A program made the translations under genes and the position numbers. Below are positions 42,912 through 55,805 of a DNA stretch of 64,000 bases, piece after piece. The first letter of the stretch is position 1. Each line of letters begins with the position of its first letter. The notes under the pieces were generated by a model. That model worked only from the letters and a program-made list of their open reading frames with translations, searched no databases and was not told where the DNA came from. The stretch lies in the NCBI GenBank assembly GCA_037893225.1, contig JAZGUH010000199.1, positions 2,914,001-2,978,000 of the forward strand. Reading direction: 5' to 3'. Origin of the DNA: Hippasteria phrygiana. Taxonomy: Eukaryota > Echinodermata > Asteroidea > Valvatida > Goniasteridae.

Positions 42912-43205
42912 TGACCCCCTTGCCTCTGGCTGTTATTGATGGGTGCTGGTACATGTATGTCAAGAATGGGCTATGCAGCCAAGCGTAAACACAAACAATA
43001 GGGACCACACTGAATAGAATGAAAGCTTTGTGTGAATGAAAGCTTTGTTTGAAAAAGCTCCATCTATTCATTACACTCTTATTCAAGAACAATATAGTTA
43101 AAACAATAATGGATTGAGTACATGCAGGAATGCGCCTATAGACGTCAACTGCCCAGGTGGTTTTTTTTCTTCAAACCATGGCTATGGCCGTCATCCGTAT
43201 TAGGT
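42912..43205. mobile_element. Family A-prime MITE, copy 3 (inverted relative to copy 2)
   Basis: GACCCCCTTGCCTCTGG at the left, then GCAGCCAAGCGTAAACAC, AAAGCTCCATCTATTC, GGATTGAGTACATGCAGG and GGCTATGGCCGTCATCCG. The flanking TTAA is not preserved. The GAAAGCTTTGT word is duplicated in this copy. Confidence 0.6.
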
Positions 43206-44072
43206 CTCTTCTAAAAGTATTAAAGATGAACCATTTTTTTTGTTCAATTCATTTGCAAATTTGGCACTTTCTTTTCGCATATTACCACATGCTGTTGATA
43301 ATTGAGCCAGGTCAAAGCAGCGAGTTAAAATTTTAAATGAGGTCGAGTCGTGTTTAGTCAATCACGAGTAACAAACCAAGATATGGCACTAGTTACAATG
43401 TACATGTACATGTAGATTAAATAAATGGTACATGTACATGTATGTAGCTAGCTGGGCAAAAAAATGCAAGTCAAGCATGCAGACAAAATTAGAGCTACAC
43501 TACATTGACATAATACTGTAAACTGCAAGATTACTTTCAGGCAATATTGGGAAAGTCAGCCATTCATTAAAAAGGACAAGCAATTCAGGATGGTTGTCAT
43601 CCACGAACAAAAAGAAATTGAGAAAGAAAAAAATATGAACATTTTCAAGATAGCCATTAGCAATGCTTCACCGATTGCATAGAATATTTATGGCTGATTC
43701 CATATCACTTTGTCATGCATCCATATCGCCGAGTCCATAAAAATGGATGAACCTGTAATTTTTCAATAGAGGGCTCCCTACCAGTAACTGTTTGAGACGC
43801 TGCAGTTAATATCATAGCTTTTGTCAAGAGAGGGCAGTATGCCGATTATCCATGGAGTTATTTTTGTCCTGTGGTAAAGCTGAATAAGTACATATGTGCA
43901 CTATGTGTGCAGTGTGTTTTGTCAATGTCAGAACCATTTCATCCATGTCAAGAGCGCTTCATAATTATTACCCTTGATTGTCCGGCCACACGTTTCCCCT
44001 TCTGTGAAAAACAGCTTTAGAGGCATTTTGGGTTTCAGGGTTATCTGTCGCAAAATGAAGGGGGACACCTAA

Positions 44073-44281
44073 CCCCTTGCGTACGGATGACGCCATATGG
44101 CGCAAAAAACTGCCACCAGGCCGGATGATGCCATTGGCCGCCGTTTGTGCAGTTTCAATTCATTGTTGGATTATTGTGTATGTCATGCTTGACTGCACAA
44201 ACACATTGTAGCGGTTCGATTAGCTGCCAAAACCGCCGCAACACCCCGATGTCTACCGCAAAAAATACCGTGCTCAAGGGG
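44073..44281. mobile_element. Family A MITE, copy 3
   Basis: Ends CCCCTTGCGTACGG and CCGTGCTCAAGGGG, flanked by CTAA (mutated) and TTAA (44282-44285). The interior matches copy 2 closely (TTGACTGCACAAACACATTG, GCCGCAACACCCCG). Confidence 0.75.
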
Positions 44282-44751
44282 TTAAGGGGATCACGCTTAA
44301 ATTCGGATTGAAAGAGCGTTCACAGTGCAAGTAAAATTAGCTTTGTTTTCTCTCTGTTTTTCTAAAGTCTGTGAAAACAAAGGAATGTCCACACAATTAA
44401 TGTATGTAAGGTTAATATGTGTGGTGTTCTGTTCTATTCATTTTTGTGTAAAAAAAGGAGACCGAGTAATGAGTAACTGAGTAATGTACTGAGTAATGAA
44501 GAAAGTCCAGAAGACATTACATTATACATGATGTACACAAGTATACATTGTACCACTAACATTACCAAGATTAGACACATCAAAAGCCCCTGCTGGATTA
44601 ACTGTTAACGGTTAAAACACCAATTTCAGTAATCAGCTTCTGTAGTAGTGTTTAGCTGGGCAGGCTTATAAGGGATTAACTCGGAAACCACATACAAAGT
44701 ACAGGTCACATGTAGTGTGTAGTTGTGGTAAATTTATGCCTCCTTAGTACA

Positions 44752-44922
44752 ATTAGTACCGAATTGATGACCTCATCAGTGCAATGTTTGGAGCCAGAAT
44801 ACTTTTGTTATTTTGTGTCAATGTGTTTGCATGGCTGGCTGTTTAACAAAGGAACAGTCGAAATCTACATTTGTTTGGAGCCAGTTGTCATGCCAACTGA
44901 TTTCAGACTTCCGTGCTCTGTG
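44752..44922 (+). repeat. Dispersed repeat E, copy 1
   Basis: Closely similar to 58617-58782: GCAATGTTTGGAGCCAGAAT, ACTTTTGTTATTTTGTGTC, AACAAAGGAACAGTCG and TTTGTTTGGAGCCAGTTGTC in the same order and orientation. A 75-codon frame here is not conserved in the second copy because of indels. Confidence 0.65.
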
Positions 44923-45072
44923 GTACATGTAATTGGCAATGGTTTGGATTAGTAAATTTAATTAAGCATTACATTTATATATTGAATTTATTTAAAATAA
45001 TTGAAATTGTCCAATTTGCTATAAATTTTGATGTCAACTGTGCCCCGCATATGTACACAATGTACACTTTAA

Positions 45073-45288
45073 CCCCTTGGGCACGGTTTTTTTACGGGAG
45101 ACGTCGGGGTGTTGCAGCGGTTCTGGCAGCCAAATCGAACCGCTACAATGTGTTTGTGCAGTCAAGCGTGACATAAACAATAATCCAACAATAGATTGAA
45201 ACTGCACAAACGGCGGCCAATGGCGTCATCCGGCCTGGTGGCACTTTTTTTTTTTTGACGCCATATGCCGTCATCCGTACGCAAGGGG
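45073..45288. mobile_element. Family A MITE, copy 4 (inverted)
   Basis: Flanked by TTAA at 45069-45072 and 45289-45292. Ends CCCCTTGGGCACGG and CCGTACGCAAGGGG. Contains a T-run (45245-45256) and the CATCCGGCCTGGTGGCAC and GTGCAGTCAAGCGTGAC words. Confidence 0.75.
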
Positions 45289-45930
45289 TTAAAGAATGAA
45301 ACATTAAACAATGCCACATTTCTATTACTGCAGTGGTTCCCAGCTCAGAATGTCACTTTATTGGCAGAATAAAATCGGCTATTATGTGCACCTCCTAAGT
45401 TATGCAAAGGATATAGCATTTTCTTGATTTAGGGTCGAGTTTTTGATGTAATGCATCATTAATACATGTACTGGTAATTAAATTCACATACATATTGTGT
45501 ACATGTATGCCAAGCAGTCAAAATGCCTATTTATAGTCTGCGCACTGCAAACAGATCGTTTTCATTCTCCTGATTGCCTGTGCAGGTGGACAGTGGGAAC
45601 GTACAGCTGTAGACAGTCATGCCAAAGGTTGGAACATTATTGTTTAGTACGGAATCCAGTTGGTGAAAATCTAGGGTGAATCGGCTGAATTTCTCGAAAT
45701 GCAAACTGCACTGTACAGTGATACATCTGACGACAGGTAATTTGCTTTGCGTTTGGAAAGGCGTGACCTTCCCAGTATGATTTAGTATTCAAAGAAAATG
45801 TTGTTTTTTTCACAGATAGTGTTGTGAATACACTCGGACGTACATGTAGTGTGTGCGTACACGAAGGCAGTGTCGTCTTCGGTTACCTGCCTACTGGTAC
45901 CTGTCTAATTGACGGGCAAAAGTAATCTTA

Positions 45931-46646
45931 TAGCCTGTTTTCACTTGAACGATTTTCTACCCGAATGCCGTGCGACTACCAAATTGTCGCACGGCAGTCT
46001 GTTGATGATTCGCACAGGTTGTAGGGGTGTCGTGTGTAATTCGGACGGGTCGCATGCCTGTTTTTTTTAATGTTGAAAATGTCCATACGGCTGTCGCACG
46101 GTTCGTATAGTTCGCATTGGTAGCATTGGGGTTGCACGGCAGTCGCACGGCAGTCTGATAGGTCGCATGGGAGTCTAAAGAGAGTCGCACGGCTCGGCCG
46201 TGCCGTTCGTGCTGCCTGCCTGCTTGCCATCACTCTTCTTCGGTGGCATCATTGTGTTGTGTTGAATATTTGTTGACTGTCGAACATCAAGTGCGGTTAT
46301 GAAGATCGACGCCAAAAGGCCCTGCTTTTATGCGATTTGGCGGATCGAACGGCGCTTGTACGGCGGTCGCACGGTGGTTGTACCGCATGCGCACAGGTCG
46401 CACGCGAGTTAAACAAAAATCGCACGGCGCTTGCGGGGGACTCAAACAGGTTGTACGGCAGTCGCACGGAACTTAAACCGTTATCGGATGTTTCGGGAGG
46501 AAAAGTCGCACGAGAGTTGAACGGCAGTCGCACGGCAGTTGTACAAGTGAGACTGCGCGTGAAAAAAACGGGGGAAATCGGACGGCTGTACGATTTTTTA
46601 GTCACACCGCAGTTGTACAAAAAATCGTTCAAGTGAGAACAGGCTA
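45931..46646. mobile_element. TA-flanked element dense in GTCGCACGG words
   Basis: 716 bp with ends TAGCCTGTTTTCACTTGAAC and GTTCAAGTGAGAACAGGCTA (one mismatch), then AAAATCGTT-type inner symmetry, flanked by TA. Between them GTCGCACGGCAGT and related words (TCGCACGG, GTTGTACGG) occur more than fifteen times, mostly in the same plus-strand orientation. Frames of 77-119 codons come from this repetition. No transposase; superfamily unknown. Confidence 0.75.
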
Positions 46647-47992
46647 TATGATCCATCTTTGGACATAAATCTTTAACATTGGTAAATAAATGCCTAGAGG
46701 CCTATTCCCAAAACAGGTTGTAAATTAGTAATGCAGGCCCACATTTGCAACAAGGAGATGTGGTTTGCAAAATTTGGGTGGCTGTGGACGCGAGGTTTTC
46801 AATCTTTGCTTGGAGTGGACAGGCAGAGACATCCTGAATTAAAGAAACCTTGCAAGTGATGCAGGCCTACAAGTACATGTATGTACTTGAAAATAAACTA
46901 TACAATGTCATGTACATGTATATGTACAATGTACCTGTACATAACAGGCATATAGGCTCATAGGTTGCAACGTAAAATGATGAGCTTGCAACTACATGTA
47001 CTGATACACACTTGACTTTTGACATTATTTGTGGTAGGCCTAAATAAAGGGGACAGTGGTCATTGGACAGATTACTGCTATAACCAGGCTTTACTGACAC
47101 AGAGAAGACACACTGATTTTTGCCGTCTTACCAATAATAAAAAATGGCTACATTAATCCTAATGCCCAAGGTATTTTCGCTAGTACAATGTACATGGACA
47201 TCTTCTTGAACAGATGTGCCAAAAACTGCAGTAAACCCATTGAGCACATTCTTGGTATCTACAGAATCGTAGAACATCAAGCCCCGTGCAGTGGCTTTTG
47301 GCTCTCTGATCCCGAATCCATCAGAATCAGTCATTGATTTTGTTGGATTTTGGAGGCTTGGTTATTGAGTGTGCATGGCCACAGTATTAGGATTTGATAA
47401 GCATACCATCGTCACATGGCTAGATTGCTTTGATTGGAGCAGGGTGGATTTTTGTTTTCCCCAATGGAAAATGTTAGTGGGAAATTTTGCGTTTGTGAAG
47501 AACGTTCTATTCAAATCCGTATGTGCCCCCAACATTTCAAGAACTTTCTACATGTTGGAATCATGAGTCATTTCTCTCAAACTCTCTGCAGAAACATTTA
47601 AAGAAACTGCTTCGCCGAATCTGTTGATCAATGTTTCCACAAGATTTCAGACTCCCACGTGGCCGTGCATTCACGATGTTCCCTGTCTTTTATACTGATA
47701 AGAGCTGCAATTGAAGTTGACTCAGAGTGTCCATAGTACAGCCAACGTCATCCCTCAACCGCTTTAGTTACCTCCACTGGAGCACAGTCAAACGATTGGG
47801 CCCAAGGAGTAATTGGCAGTAACATTCGAAATCCTGGGAAGAGGAGAATGTCATTTGTGGTTAAAAAAAAAAAGCACTGTCTTCATCAGGCAATGTGGAG
47901 TTGTTTTTTCCCTTGGAAATTATGATGCATGTTTGAAATCTGGTGGTGATGCCATTCGTCATTTGCTGGACAGATTCTGAAACTTGAATTAA

Positions 47993-48136
47993 CCCTAACC
48001 CTGCCACCAGACACACGCATTGCATCTGTGCTGACTCTCCACTTTGCTGCACTCTCCACACAAGTCATTTAACAAACTGTGCAATCTGCGTCTGACAGTA
48101 GTAGGGTTCTAGCAAAAATGCCCTGGAGGGTTAGGG
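47993..48136. mobile_element. TTAA-flanked MITE, family C, short
   Basis: TTAA at 47989-47992 and 48137-48140; ends CCCTAACCCTGCC and GGGTTAGGG. The right side has GTTCTAGCAAAAATGCCCTGG, quoted as TTCTAGCAAAAATGCCCTGG, a word shared in outline with 59126-59338 (GATTCTAGTAAAAAGCC). Confidence 0.7.
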
Positions 48137-49134
48137 TTAAATATAGACATCTTCCAGAATAAGTGAGTCACAAAAATGTTAGTGTCCGGGTGTCTTTTTG
48201 CACAAAGGATTTTCAATTTGAACACAGAATTGTCTTTCTGCCAAGTATTGTGTGTCAACAACAGCATTATGTATTCACTTATATTTGGACGTCCCATTTT
48301 CAAAATCCTGGTTTAAACTGTGTGAATCATAACTCTTGAAACCTGCCACATGAATCATGTCCATGCTCTGAAAATGTTAATTCAATGCATTTGTTCCCTG
48401 CTAACAACGTTATGAAAGAAAACTGAATTTGCGTACAACAGAAAATATCTGTGTAGCGTACCTGTTGCAATGTCCAAAACATCGAGTTAAAACTTGCATT
48501 CTTGTCTTTTTGTTCAATAAATAGGCCAATGTGGGCCTACAAATACACAAATGAAGAAGTTGCCTGTCCGTTTCTAAAGGCACTTGGGTAAATATCCAAC
48601 TGCTACATGTACAGGTGTCTACTGGAGACAGGAAATTAGATGAGTACTGTGTGTGCAAGTATGTATTTGAACCGAACCTAACTGTACACACAGCTGCAGA
48701 CCTACACTGTAAAAGCAAATGAAATCATCAATTTCAGGGCACTTCGATCAAGATTGCATGATGACGCTCAGTTGAACCTCTCCCCGCAAGACATCTTGAT
48801 TTCAGTGGCGATTTAATGAAGCGCTATGTGACCCGATCCTACAAAATGAGTCTTAAGGTCATTTGTTTACTTGTTTGTTTTTGCTTGCATTGGAAAGTGC
48901 ATACTTGGCTCTTCATTATGATATATCACTCGGTTTGACATCCTGATGAATATGGACATTATGTCAGTGAAAACCCTGACAGTTCCTATTGATTTCCACC
49001 GTATCAGTCATGTTCAAGGGCCTGTTTACTCAAAAGTAGCTCTGGCGACTTGGGACTCATTTTGTTGGGTTGGGTCACATGGGCATTTTCTGGATTTGTA
49101 CCGCTGTCGGGGAAAACATTCCTCCCGACCTTCA

Positions 49135-49152
49135 TACATCTACATCTACATC
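49135..49152 (-). repeat. (GATGTA)3 tail of the non-LTR element
   Basis: Three TACATC units on the plus strand, read as GATGTA on the minus strand, lie about 65-80 bases past the reverse transcriptase stop codon. Many non-LTR families end in a short tandem repeat instead of poly(A), so this probably marks the element 3' end. Confidence 0.6.
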
Positions 49153-50806
49153 TGGATTCTCTAGCAAAACGGTTGATCCGCATCCCACTAGAGTTGGCGT
49201 GTCGCGGAGCTAGATCTAAATTTGGAAAACCCCTTGGAGAATATGGTCAGCAACGGCGGTCTTAAATTGATCTAGTTTAGTGATATTAATGATCGATTCA
49301 GGTAGAGCATTCCAGTAAGGTATGGTTGATGGGAAAAAGCTAGTGCTATACACCTTGGTTTTCGCATGAAGACGATGGTATGAGTACTGATGTGATCTGC
49401 GATGCGTTCTTGTCTGTAAAGTCAGGTCATGATTGATGTCAACTAGTCCATGGGTGATTTTATACAACATTATTAGTTTGGATATTATTCTTCTGAGCTC
49501 TAATGGTGGCCAACCCAGCTCCTGTAACATGGCGGTGACGCTTGCTTTCCTGGCATAGTTATTGCAGCACATTCTTGCAGCGAATCTCTGGATACCCTCT
49601 AGCTGTTTTATTTCCTCTTCTGTAAACGGAGCCCATCCACAAACACCATATTCAAGCTTAGGTCGAACCAAAGACTGGTACAGGCGAGACTTTACTTCTT
49701 TGCAACATGATTTGAAGTTCCGCTGAATGATACCAGTTGTCTGCTTGGCACTAGTTGTGATTTTGTTTATGTGCGATGACCATCTGCAATCACTGCTGAA
49801 GGATGAGTCCCAAGTATGGATAGTTGGATGTTGTTTGAAGTGGCTTCCCATTGATATTATACTTATGAAGAGCTGGGTTTTTCTTGGTTGTCATGTGCAT
49901 AGTGAAACATTTTTCAATGTTGAATTTCATTTCCCACTCACTTTCCCATCTACAGAGAGCATCAAGGTCCCTTTGAAGCGAGGCAGCATCGGATGGTGAG
50001 TTTATTTCACGATACAGTAAGCCGTCGTCTGCATAGAGTCTGGTTTTTGAAGACACGTAAGATGGAATATCGTTCACATATAGGAGGAACAAAAGTGGTC
50101 CTAGGACCGTGCCTTGGGGTACCCCAGATATAACATCAACAGATGTAGATCTTTCCCCTTCCAGTACTACTCTCTGTGTGCGTGATGTAAGGAAGCTTGA
50201 AATCCAATTGTAAATGTTGCCAGTAATCCCGTTGTGCTTTAGTTTAAGAAGAAGTCTTTGATGAGGGACACGATCAAAAGCTTTTGAGAAGTCCAATAAT
50301 ACAGCATCGATCTGTTTGCCTTTTTCCACTAATTTGGCAATGTCATCCACAGTAGTAAGTAATTGGGTATCACAGCCTCTTTTTTTCCTAAAACCGTGTT
50401 GGCAATCAGTTAATATTTGATGACGTTCAAGGTGAAACATGATATGGCGATGAACGACGTGTTCCAAAACTTTGCACAGAACAGACGTTAGTGAGATAGG
50501 GCGATAATTTGTTGGGTCGCTCTTGCTGCCCTTCTTAAACACCGGAGTAACATTGGCTGTGATCCAATCATCTGGGAGTTGGCCAGAATTGATAGATTGG
50601 TTGAAGAGGGCTGTCAATAATGGCGCCAGCTCATAACTACATTCATTGAGAATTCTATTGGGTATATTATCTGGGCCTACCGCCTTTGATGGATTTAATT
50701 TATGTAGAAGCTTCTGGATACCTTCAGATGTTATTTCAAGTGGCTCAATATCAGGGAAGGTCTGCTGAAAATTTGGAAGAGTTGTAATGTCCTCCTGCGT
50801 GTACGC
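49153..50806 (-). pseudogene. Non-LTR retrotransposon reverse transcriptase, 5'-truncated and frameshifted
   Basis: On the minus strand the frame is open from a stop at 50809-50807 to a TGA at about 49790. It includes PSKAVGPDNIPNRIL, YRPISLTSVLCKVLEHVV, the motif-A aspartate in DFSKAFDRVPH, SGVPQGTVLGPLLF and the catalytic YADD box of LYADDGLL. The C-terminal part continues in another frame from about 49851 to the stop at 49216, with SLVRPKLEYGVCGWAPF and FFPSTIPYWNALPESI. The break near 49793 is explained by a single extra base. The endonuclease and any ORF1 are missing, the usual result of incomplete reverse transcription. It resembles Jockey/CR1-group reverse transcriptases; the clade is not determined. 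Its position inside the intron, antisense to the channel gene, has no evident role. Confidence 0.85.
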
Positions 50807-51346
50807 TTACAATCAATTTCCTTTCAAGGCCTTTCAGTAATGCCTGTCGGAAGCTTCCGCAAACTGTTCCAATATAGAACATTATTTCACTAATATTGGT
50901 TGGCATATTTTACAGTTCTGCGAAGCATAAGAAATTAATTTTTTCTGAACGTATTAAAGCTCCCATATAAGAGAAACAAGCCGTTTCCCTGCAGTGATTA
51001 AAAAAGAAGAAAGTGCATCAGGTTAACTGCTGTGCTGCAGTTGATTTACATAATTATGCAAAAATATTCAGTTAAGAATTTTGTCGGTGAGCGTCTGAGC
51101 CACAGTCGATTTTTAGTCGGCATACATGGACCATGCACACTATCAATCATAGTAAATGTTCTGAAACTGTCATGCATGGTTGGGCTTTACTTCAATAATT
51201 CAGCAACAGCTAGCAACGGACATTTTTGTGGGCGGGGCACACCCCATGAATTTTGTTCTTGGTCTTCATTAACCCGAACCCACTGACAGCGGAACAGGGG
51301 GGCCATTTTCTCTCTAGAGTACAGAACAAAAATTGGGACTGTTTAA

Positions 51347-51602
51347 CCCTAACCCCCAGGAGGTATTCTCTGAGCACCCTGCCAAATGCAACAGAATGCA
51401 ACACAGCTGAAATAAGAACTCTGCCAAATGCAATGTTGCACTGTGCAGTGAACTCATCTGCACCAGCCTTGTTGCTGGAGGCTTATGTACATGTATAATA
51501 CTAAATACAAAAGAATGCATCAGACCAGGAGATATGCCTTGACTGCTAAATGCAACAACTTTTTACCATTGGTACATTATGTTGCATTTAGCAGGGTTAG
51601 GG
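51347..51602. mobile_element. TTAA-flanked MITE, family C variant (AAATGCAAC repeats)
   Basis: TTAA at 51343-51346 and 51603-51606; ends CCCTAACCCCCAGG and AGCAGGGTTAGGG. GCCAAATGCAAC recurs three times and its inverse GTTGCATTTAGC is at the right end. A further TTAACCCGAACCC at 51269 may be the end of an older element. Confidence 0.7.
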
Positions 51603-54600
51603 TTAATTGGGTTATTTACTAAAACCACAAAAATGTATTTATCATCGTTTCCGAACCTTGTGGTCCATTCCCTATCACTTCTTTACTGTAATACGGTGCA
51701 CCGTGAAATTAAACCGGTGAGCCTCTTGTAAATTTCATAGCTTTTTAAGGAATCCTTCAGGCCTAGGTACATTCCATTTTGTCCCTTTCCTTTTTTCCTT
51801 GTAAATTTGCCCAACTATTACTTTCCATTTTGTCAGGTGTTTTTTTTTTTTTGCCTTTGTTATTTTTCTTTTTATTTCAATTTCAATATTTTAGTGTAAT
51901 TTTAATGAAATTTTGTTTTATTGTAACTTTGTCAGTTTTAATGGACTTTTTGATGTCGCCTGAAATGGTACGCAATAAATAAATGTAATTTATTCACGTA
52001 CAAGTTAGATACAGGCTGTAACAGATTGAACACAGACTAAAAGCAGCCAGAATCTGACTGCCGAGTACATTTTTTTTTTTTACTGTAAAAGATTTACCTT
52101 TAAACCTGTCGCCTTGGAGGCCCATTTGCAAGAGCTGAGAAGGTGTAAAGTCCATTCCCAAGTGCCTGGTCCATAATGGATTGAACCCAATGACAGCTTT
52201 ATATATGTACACGTGCATCTTGGCTGAACTTCATTCTTGCCATTTGGAGATTTATTTGCTTGAGGTATCAATTTGTCTCACTCTGTTGCCCTGTCACTTT
52301 CAGCACTGGCTGTACTTTTCTAGTTTTTGTTATAGTTTTTTTAATTTTTTTGTTCTTTGTTTTTTTGGGGAAAAAAAAGCCTTTTAAGTTTTTGCGGATT
52401 TGAAGGAGGAAACCCAACATAGTACTTTATGGTCATTATCCATTCCAAACACCAGAATGACTTTGCTTTGCGAAACATGATTTCTTTCCCTTGCTACCAT
52501 TCAATTTTTTTCCCTCTGAAGAGTCATTATACATGCAGTATACCACTGAGATGCAATTTTCCCAAAGCAAAAAATATCTTTTCCTACATGTATCTGAGCT
52601 ATCGACAGCATTCAGGCTAGCGCTAGGCCGGCTGGGCTAGCCTATGTGTTCTCATGCCTTATAAAAAAAAGCTAACAATTTACTAGCATTATCATTGGTT
52701 CTCCCTTGAACCCTTCTCACTTTAAACGAAGGTTGAGATACGAGTTGTGCGATAAGGTTCTTTTCAGAACCCATATCTCTCGTTAGTTGAGATAAACACA
52801 TGGTGTTACCGCAAACCGAAACGATAGCATTATTATAATCAATACAAATGACAGGATGGTCATTGTGGTTGTACTTGACATGTACGAAGGCGGGTGTGAT
52901 TTTTAGTTTGCCAGGTAGTAATCGCCGTGTGCATTCTTTTTCTCCACTGTTCTGATGAGTGCATGGGTATTGTACAATATATGTTGACATACTGCACATG
53001 AACAAAGTATTCATTATTTCATCTGATATTGTTATAAGTTGTTGCTACATGTACCGACGCCTTCACAAATGAGTAATTGGTTCTGTCATAGACCAACCCT
53101 ACAAATGAGATTATAACGATGTACAGTGTATTGATTTTGTGTCATGTGCCGCGTCAGGCCACTGCTCGGCTGAGAGTTGAAGGCACACACAGTCTGAAGT
53201 AATCGCCGGAATACTAGATTGTAACAAGGCATCGCAACGCTAGGCAACCCATCTCTGTCTCATGAACGGCCGCTCGTCAGACACCTGGTGTGCAGCCACA
53301 GAACTAGGCACGTGTATTCAGAACCATTACAATACATTTTGTACGCAGCATTGCAGAAGTACCCTGGATGTTGTGGTGGGTGTGTGGTACCTGTGACCAT
53401 CTGTAGTGCAGTGCTAATGGCATAACAATTGTGATTAATGTTGGTTATGGCCGGAAAGGGATATACTTTAAGAGTCAGAATGGCGGGATTGTTCATGTTC
53501 CTTGATGATGTACATGTACATGTATGCTGGTGTGTTTAGAGGGAAAAATTGATTGGAACTCTTTGGAAAGTACACTCTGAATGAATTGTTGCTGCAGACA
53601 AGTTTTGTGAGAATGGTTTTTGTCCAAATGTACTGTGCATCATGTGTTTACCTGTTGAGGCTGTTTCCGACATTGAGGTTTGGTCAGCTGGCTGGAGAGC
53701 AGGCAGCTTTCTTCATAATAGATATCATCTCTGCTGCATGATGCGATCTGTACGGCCATAGCCGATGACTAATGCAAAGAAGGATCGTACGGTTTGCCGA
53801 GGAGTCGCATCTGTGAGATGTTTCTGTGCAAATAATGCAGAGCAGAGGTGGAGACTCGGGGAAAAGACGACGGCTGCTGGCGGGATAGGATTGGGGAAAT
53901 GTTGGGAAATGCTTCATTGAAGATACCGTGATGAATGCCTACCGTTGCACCTCCCGTGATATATTGTTTGAGTCAGAAAGTTAACATGCCTAGCCATTGA
54001 TGGACTTGCAAGCTCATTTTTAATGGCAGGGGGGGCTAATTGCATACGTGCAGCTCTCTCCCTTGCCCTGCGCAATGCAGAAACTCTTTGACATCTCAAC
54101 GTGAAATGTTTGCACGGAAAATGTTGATTGTGTGGCCAGCAAGACGAACAAGCAAAATAAACAGAAAACTGCAGAAATGCAGGTATTATCGATGACGTGA
54201 AGCTCTCAAAACGGCTCACTACTGAATCAAGTGGCCTAAACTTATCACTGATACAAACTGACATTGTATTTTACCATTAGAGGCCTGCAAGGTTTCGACT
54301 ATAGAATGGCCGTTAATCCTCAGTACACAAAAATGTTGAAGGTTTCGCCGCTTCATAAGGAGCAGGACTACAGTCGTCAGAAATCTGAGCAAGAGTAAGT
54401 CTTGTGATAAAGCTGCTTACAGATAAATGAAACCGCCCATTTTAGTTAGATTAAGTTATTCACCCAATTAATATGGTTGAATCAATTTCTGTTTGACAGT
54501 TTAAATATATGCAGTTTGTAATCAATATTCTTTTATGGGGAGCAGTTTTATGGAGCTTACAAATTACGTGTACTCAAATTAATGCTTTGCATTTTTTTTC

Positions 54601-54846
54601 TGTAAAAGCCAAAGCAGTCTGCTGAGAATTATCACAATGTGTTTTGCCTGCAGTTTGAGCTGGTAACCTGTTTAAAGCCAAGATTTCTGTAGCTCAGCAA
54701 AATGTTGCACTCATCAGTCCTACTTGTATGCAATTTTCCCCAGGTCGCCTGTTACAAATTTGTGTGTGAGATAATACATAAATGTCCATACATTTTATTG
54801 TAAAATGCACAGGAACTACACTGCGCATGTGGGATAATATTTATCA

Positions 54847-54986
54847 ACCCTCCTACTATTATAACTATCACAACCTATCGAAAAACCAAATCCTCTCCTC
54901 TCCCACAGCTTGTGTGTCTCAACCTGTCACTCGATAGGTTTTGATAGATAGGGTAGTTGGCTCAAATTTTGGCACAAGGGAGGGTT
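54847..54986. mobile_element. Family B MITE, copy 5
   Basis: Starts TCAACCCTCCTACTATTATA and ends AAGGGAGGGTTAA. The ordered words AACTATCACAACCTATCG, CTCCCACAGCTTGTGTG, CAACCTGTCACTCGATAGG and GATAGATAGGGTAGTTGGC match the family. Confidence 0.65.
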
Positions 54987-55712
54987 AAATTAATATTTTG
55001 GTAATGAGTTAAACTGCTGCAAAGTGCAAACTGACAGGATTGACCTGAAATATACAAATCAACCAAATTAGCTGGCCTGCCGTTTGAAACTTAAAGTAAG
55101 TTTTTTTTCTCGAGGGCAAAATGAGAAAAATTAATAATTTCATAGCCAGTTTGATTACCTTATTATATTGGATAAATTTGGTTTTATTTTCCATATTTAT
55201 TCAGAAATCATAAGCACATAATTTGCATGAATATAAAACAGACCAACAGGCTGCATTTAATTCGTTAAAATTGTGAGTTGATTATGCCATTTGTAATTCC
55301 CCCCAATTGATGAACCTTCTACGTGTACATAGGTGTGTATTTATGTGCCACCATGGACTGCCATTACACCCCCCCCCCCCAATAAAGAGTGTACGACATT
55401 TTCATTTTAAATTCTGTTCAGCATGTTTTTTTTCTCAGTGGCACAAAATCTGACCCAAAGTTTGTAAATTACATACATGTACAGCTACAAAATTGTGTGT
55501 TTGTCCTCGATACCAATTCCCAAAAATTAACAGCATTTTCCTGTTAATTTTATAATTGTTTTTATTTATTAATTTGTTACTTTTAATTTTTTTTTTTTTG
55601 GGGGGGGGATATGTATGTAGACCAGTTTTGCATTCTCTACATAATTTCAAACTAAGTTTACACATGCGTGTGCTGTGTACTACACCAATATGTACGGCAC
55701 TGAAGCAGTAAA

Positions 55713-55805
55713 GGGGTCAAATCAGGGGTCAAATCAGGGGTCAAATCAGGGGTCAAATCAGGGGTCAAATCAGGGGTCAAATCAGGGGTCAAAGCAGGGG
55801 TCAAA
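55713..55805. repeat. 12-bp tandem repeat, about 7.75 copies (GGGGTCAAATCA)
   Basis: Nearly perfect head-to-tail units; the last ones carry GGGGTCAAAGCA. The minus frame LTPD repeated is a by-product. Confidence 0.95.

Noticed and set aside
46337..46636. Frames of about 100 codons rich in SRTAL and RELN words
   Set aside because: They arise from the GTCGCACGG word array of a non-coding transposon.
55713..55805. A CRISPR-like repeat array
   Set aside because: Units are contiguous 12-mers without spacers in a eukaryotic intron; it is a simple tandem repeat. The same applies to 36609-36749.
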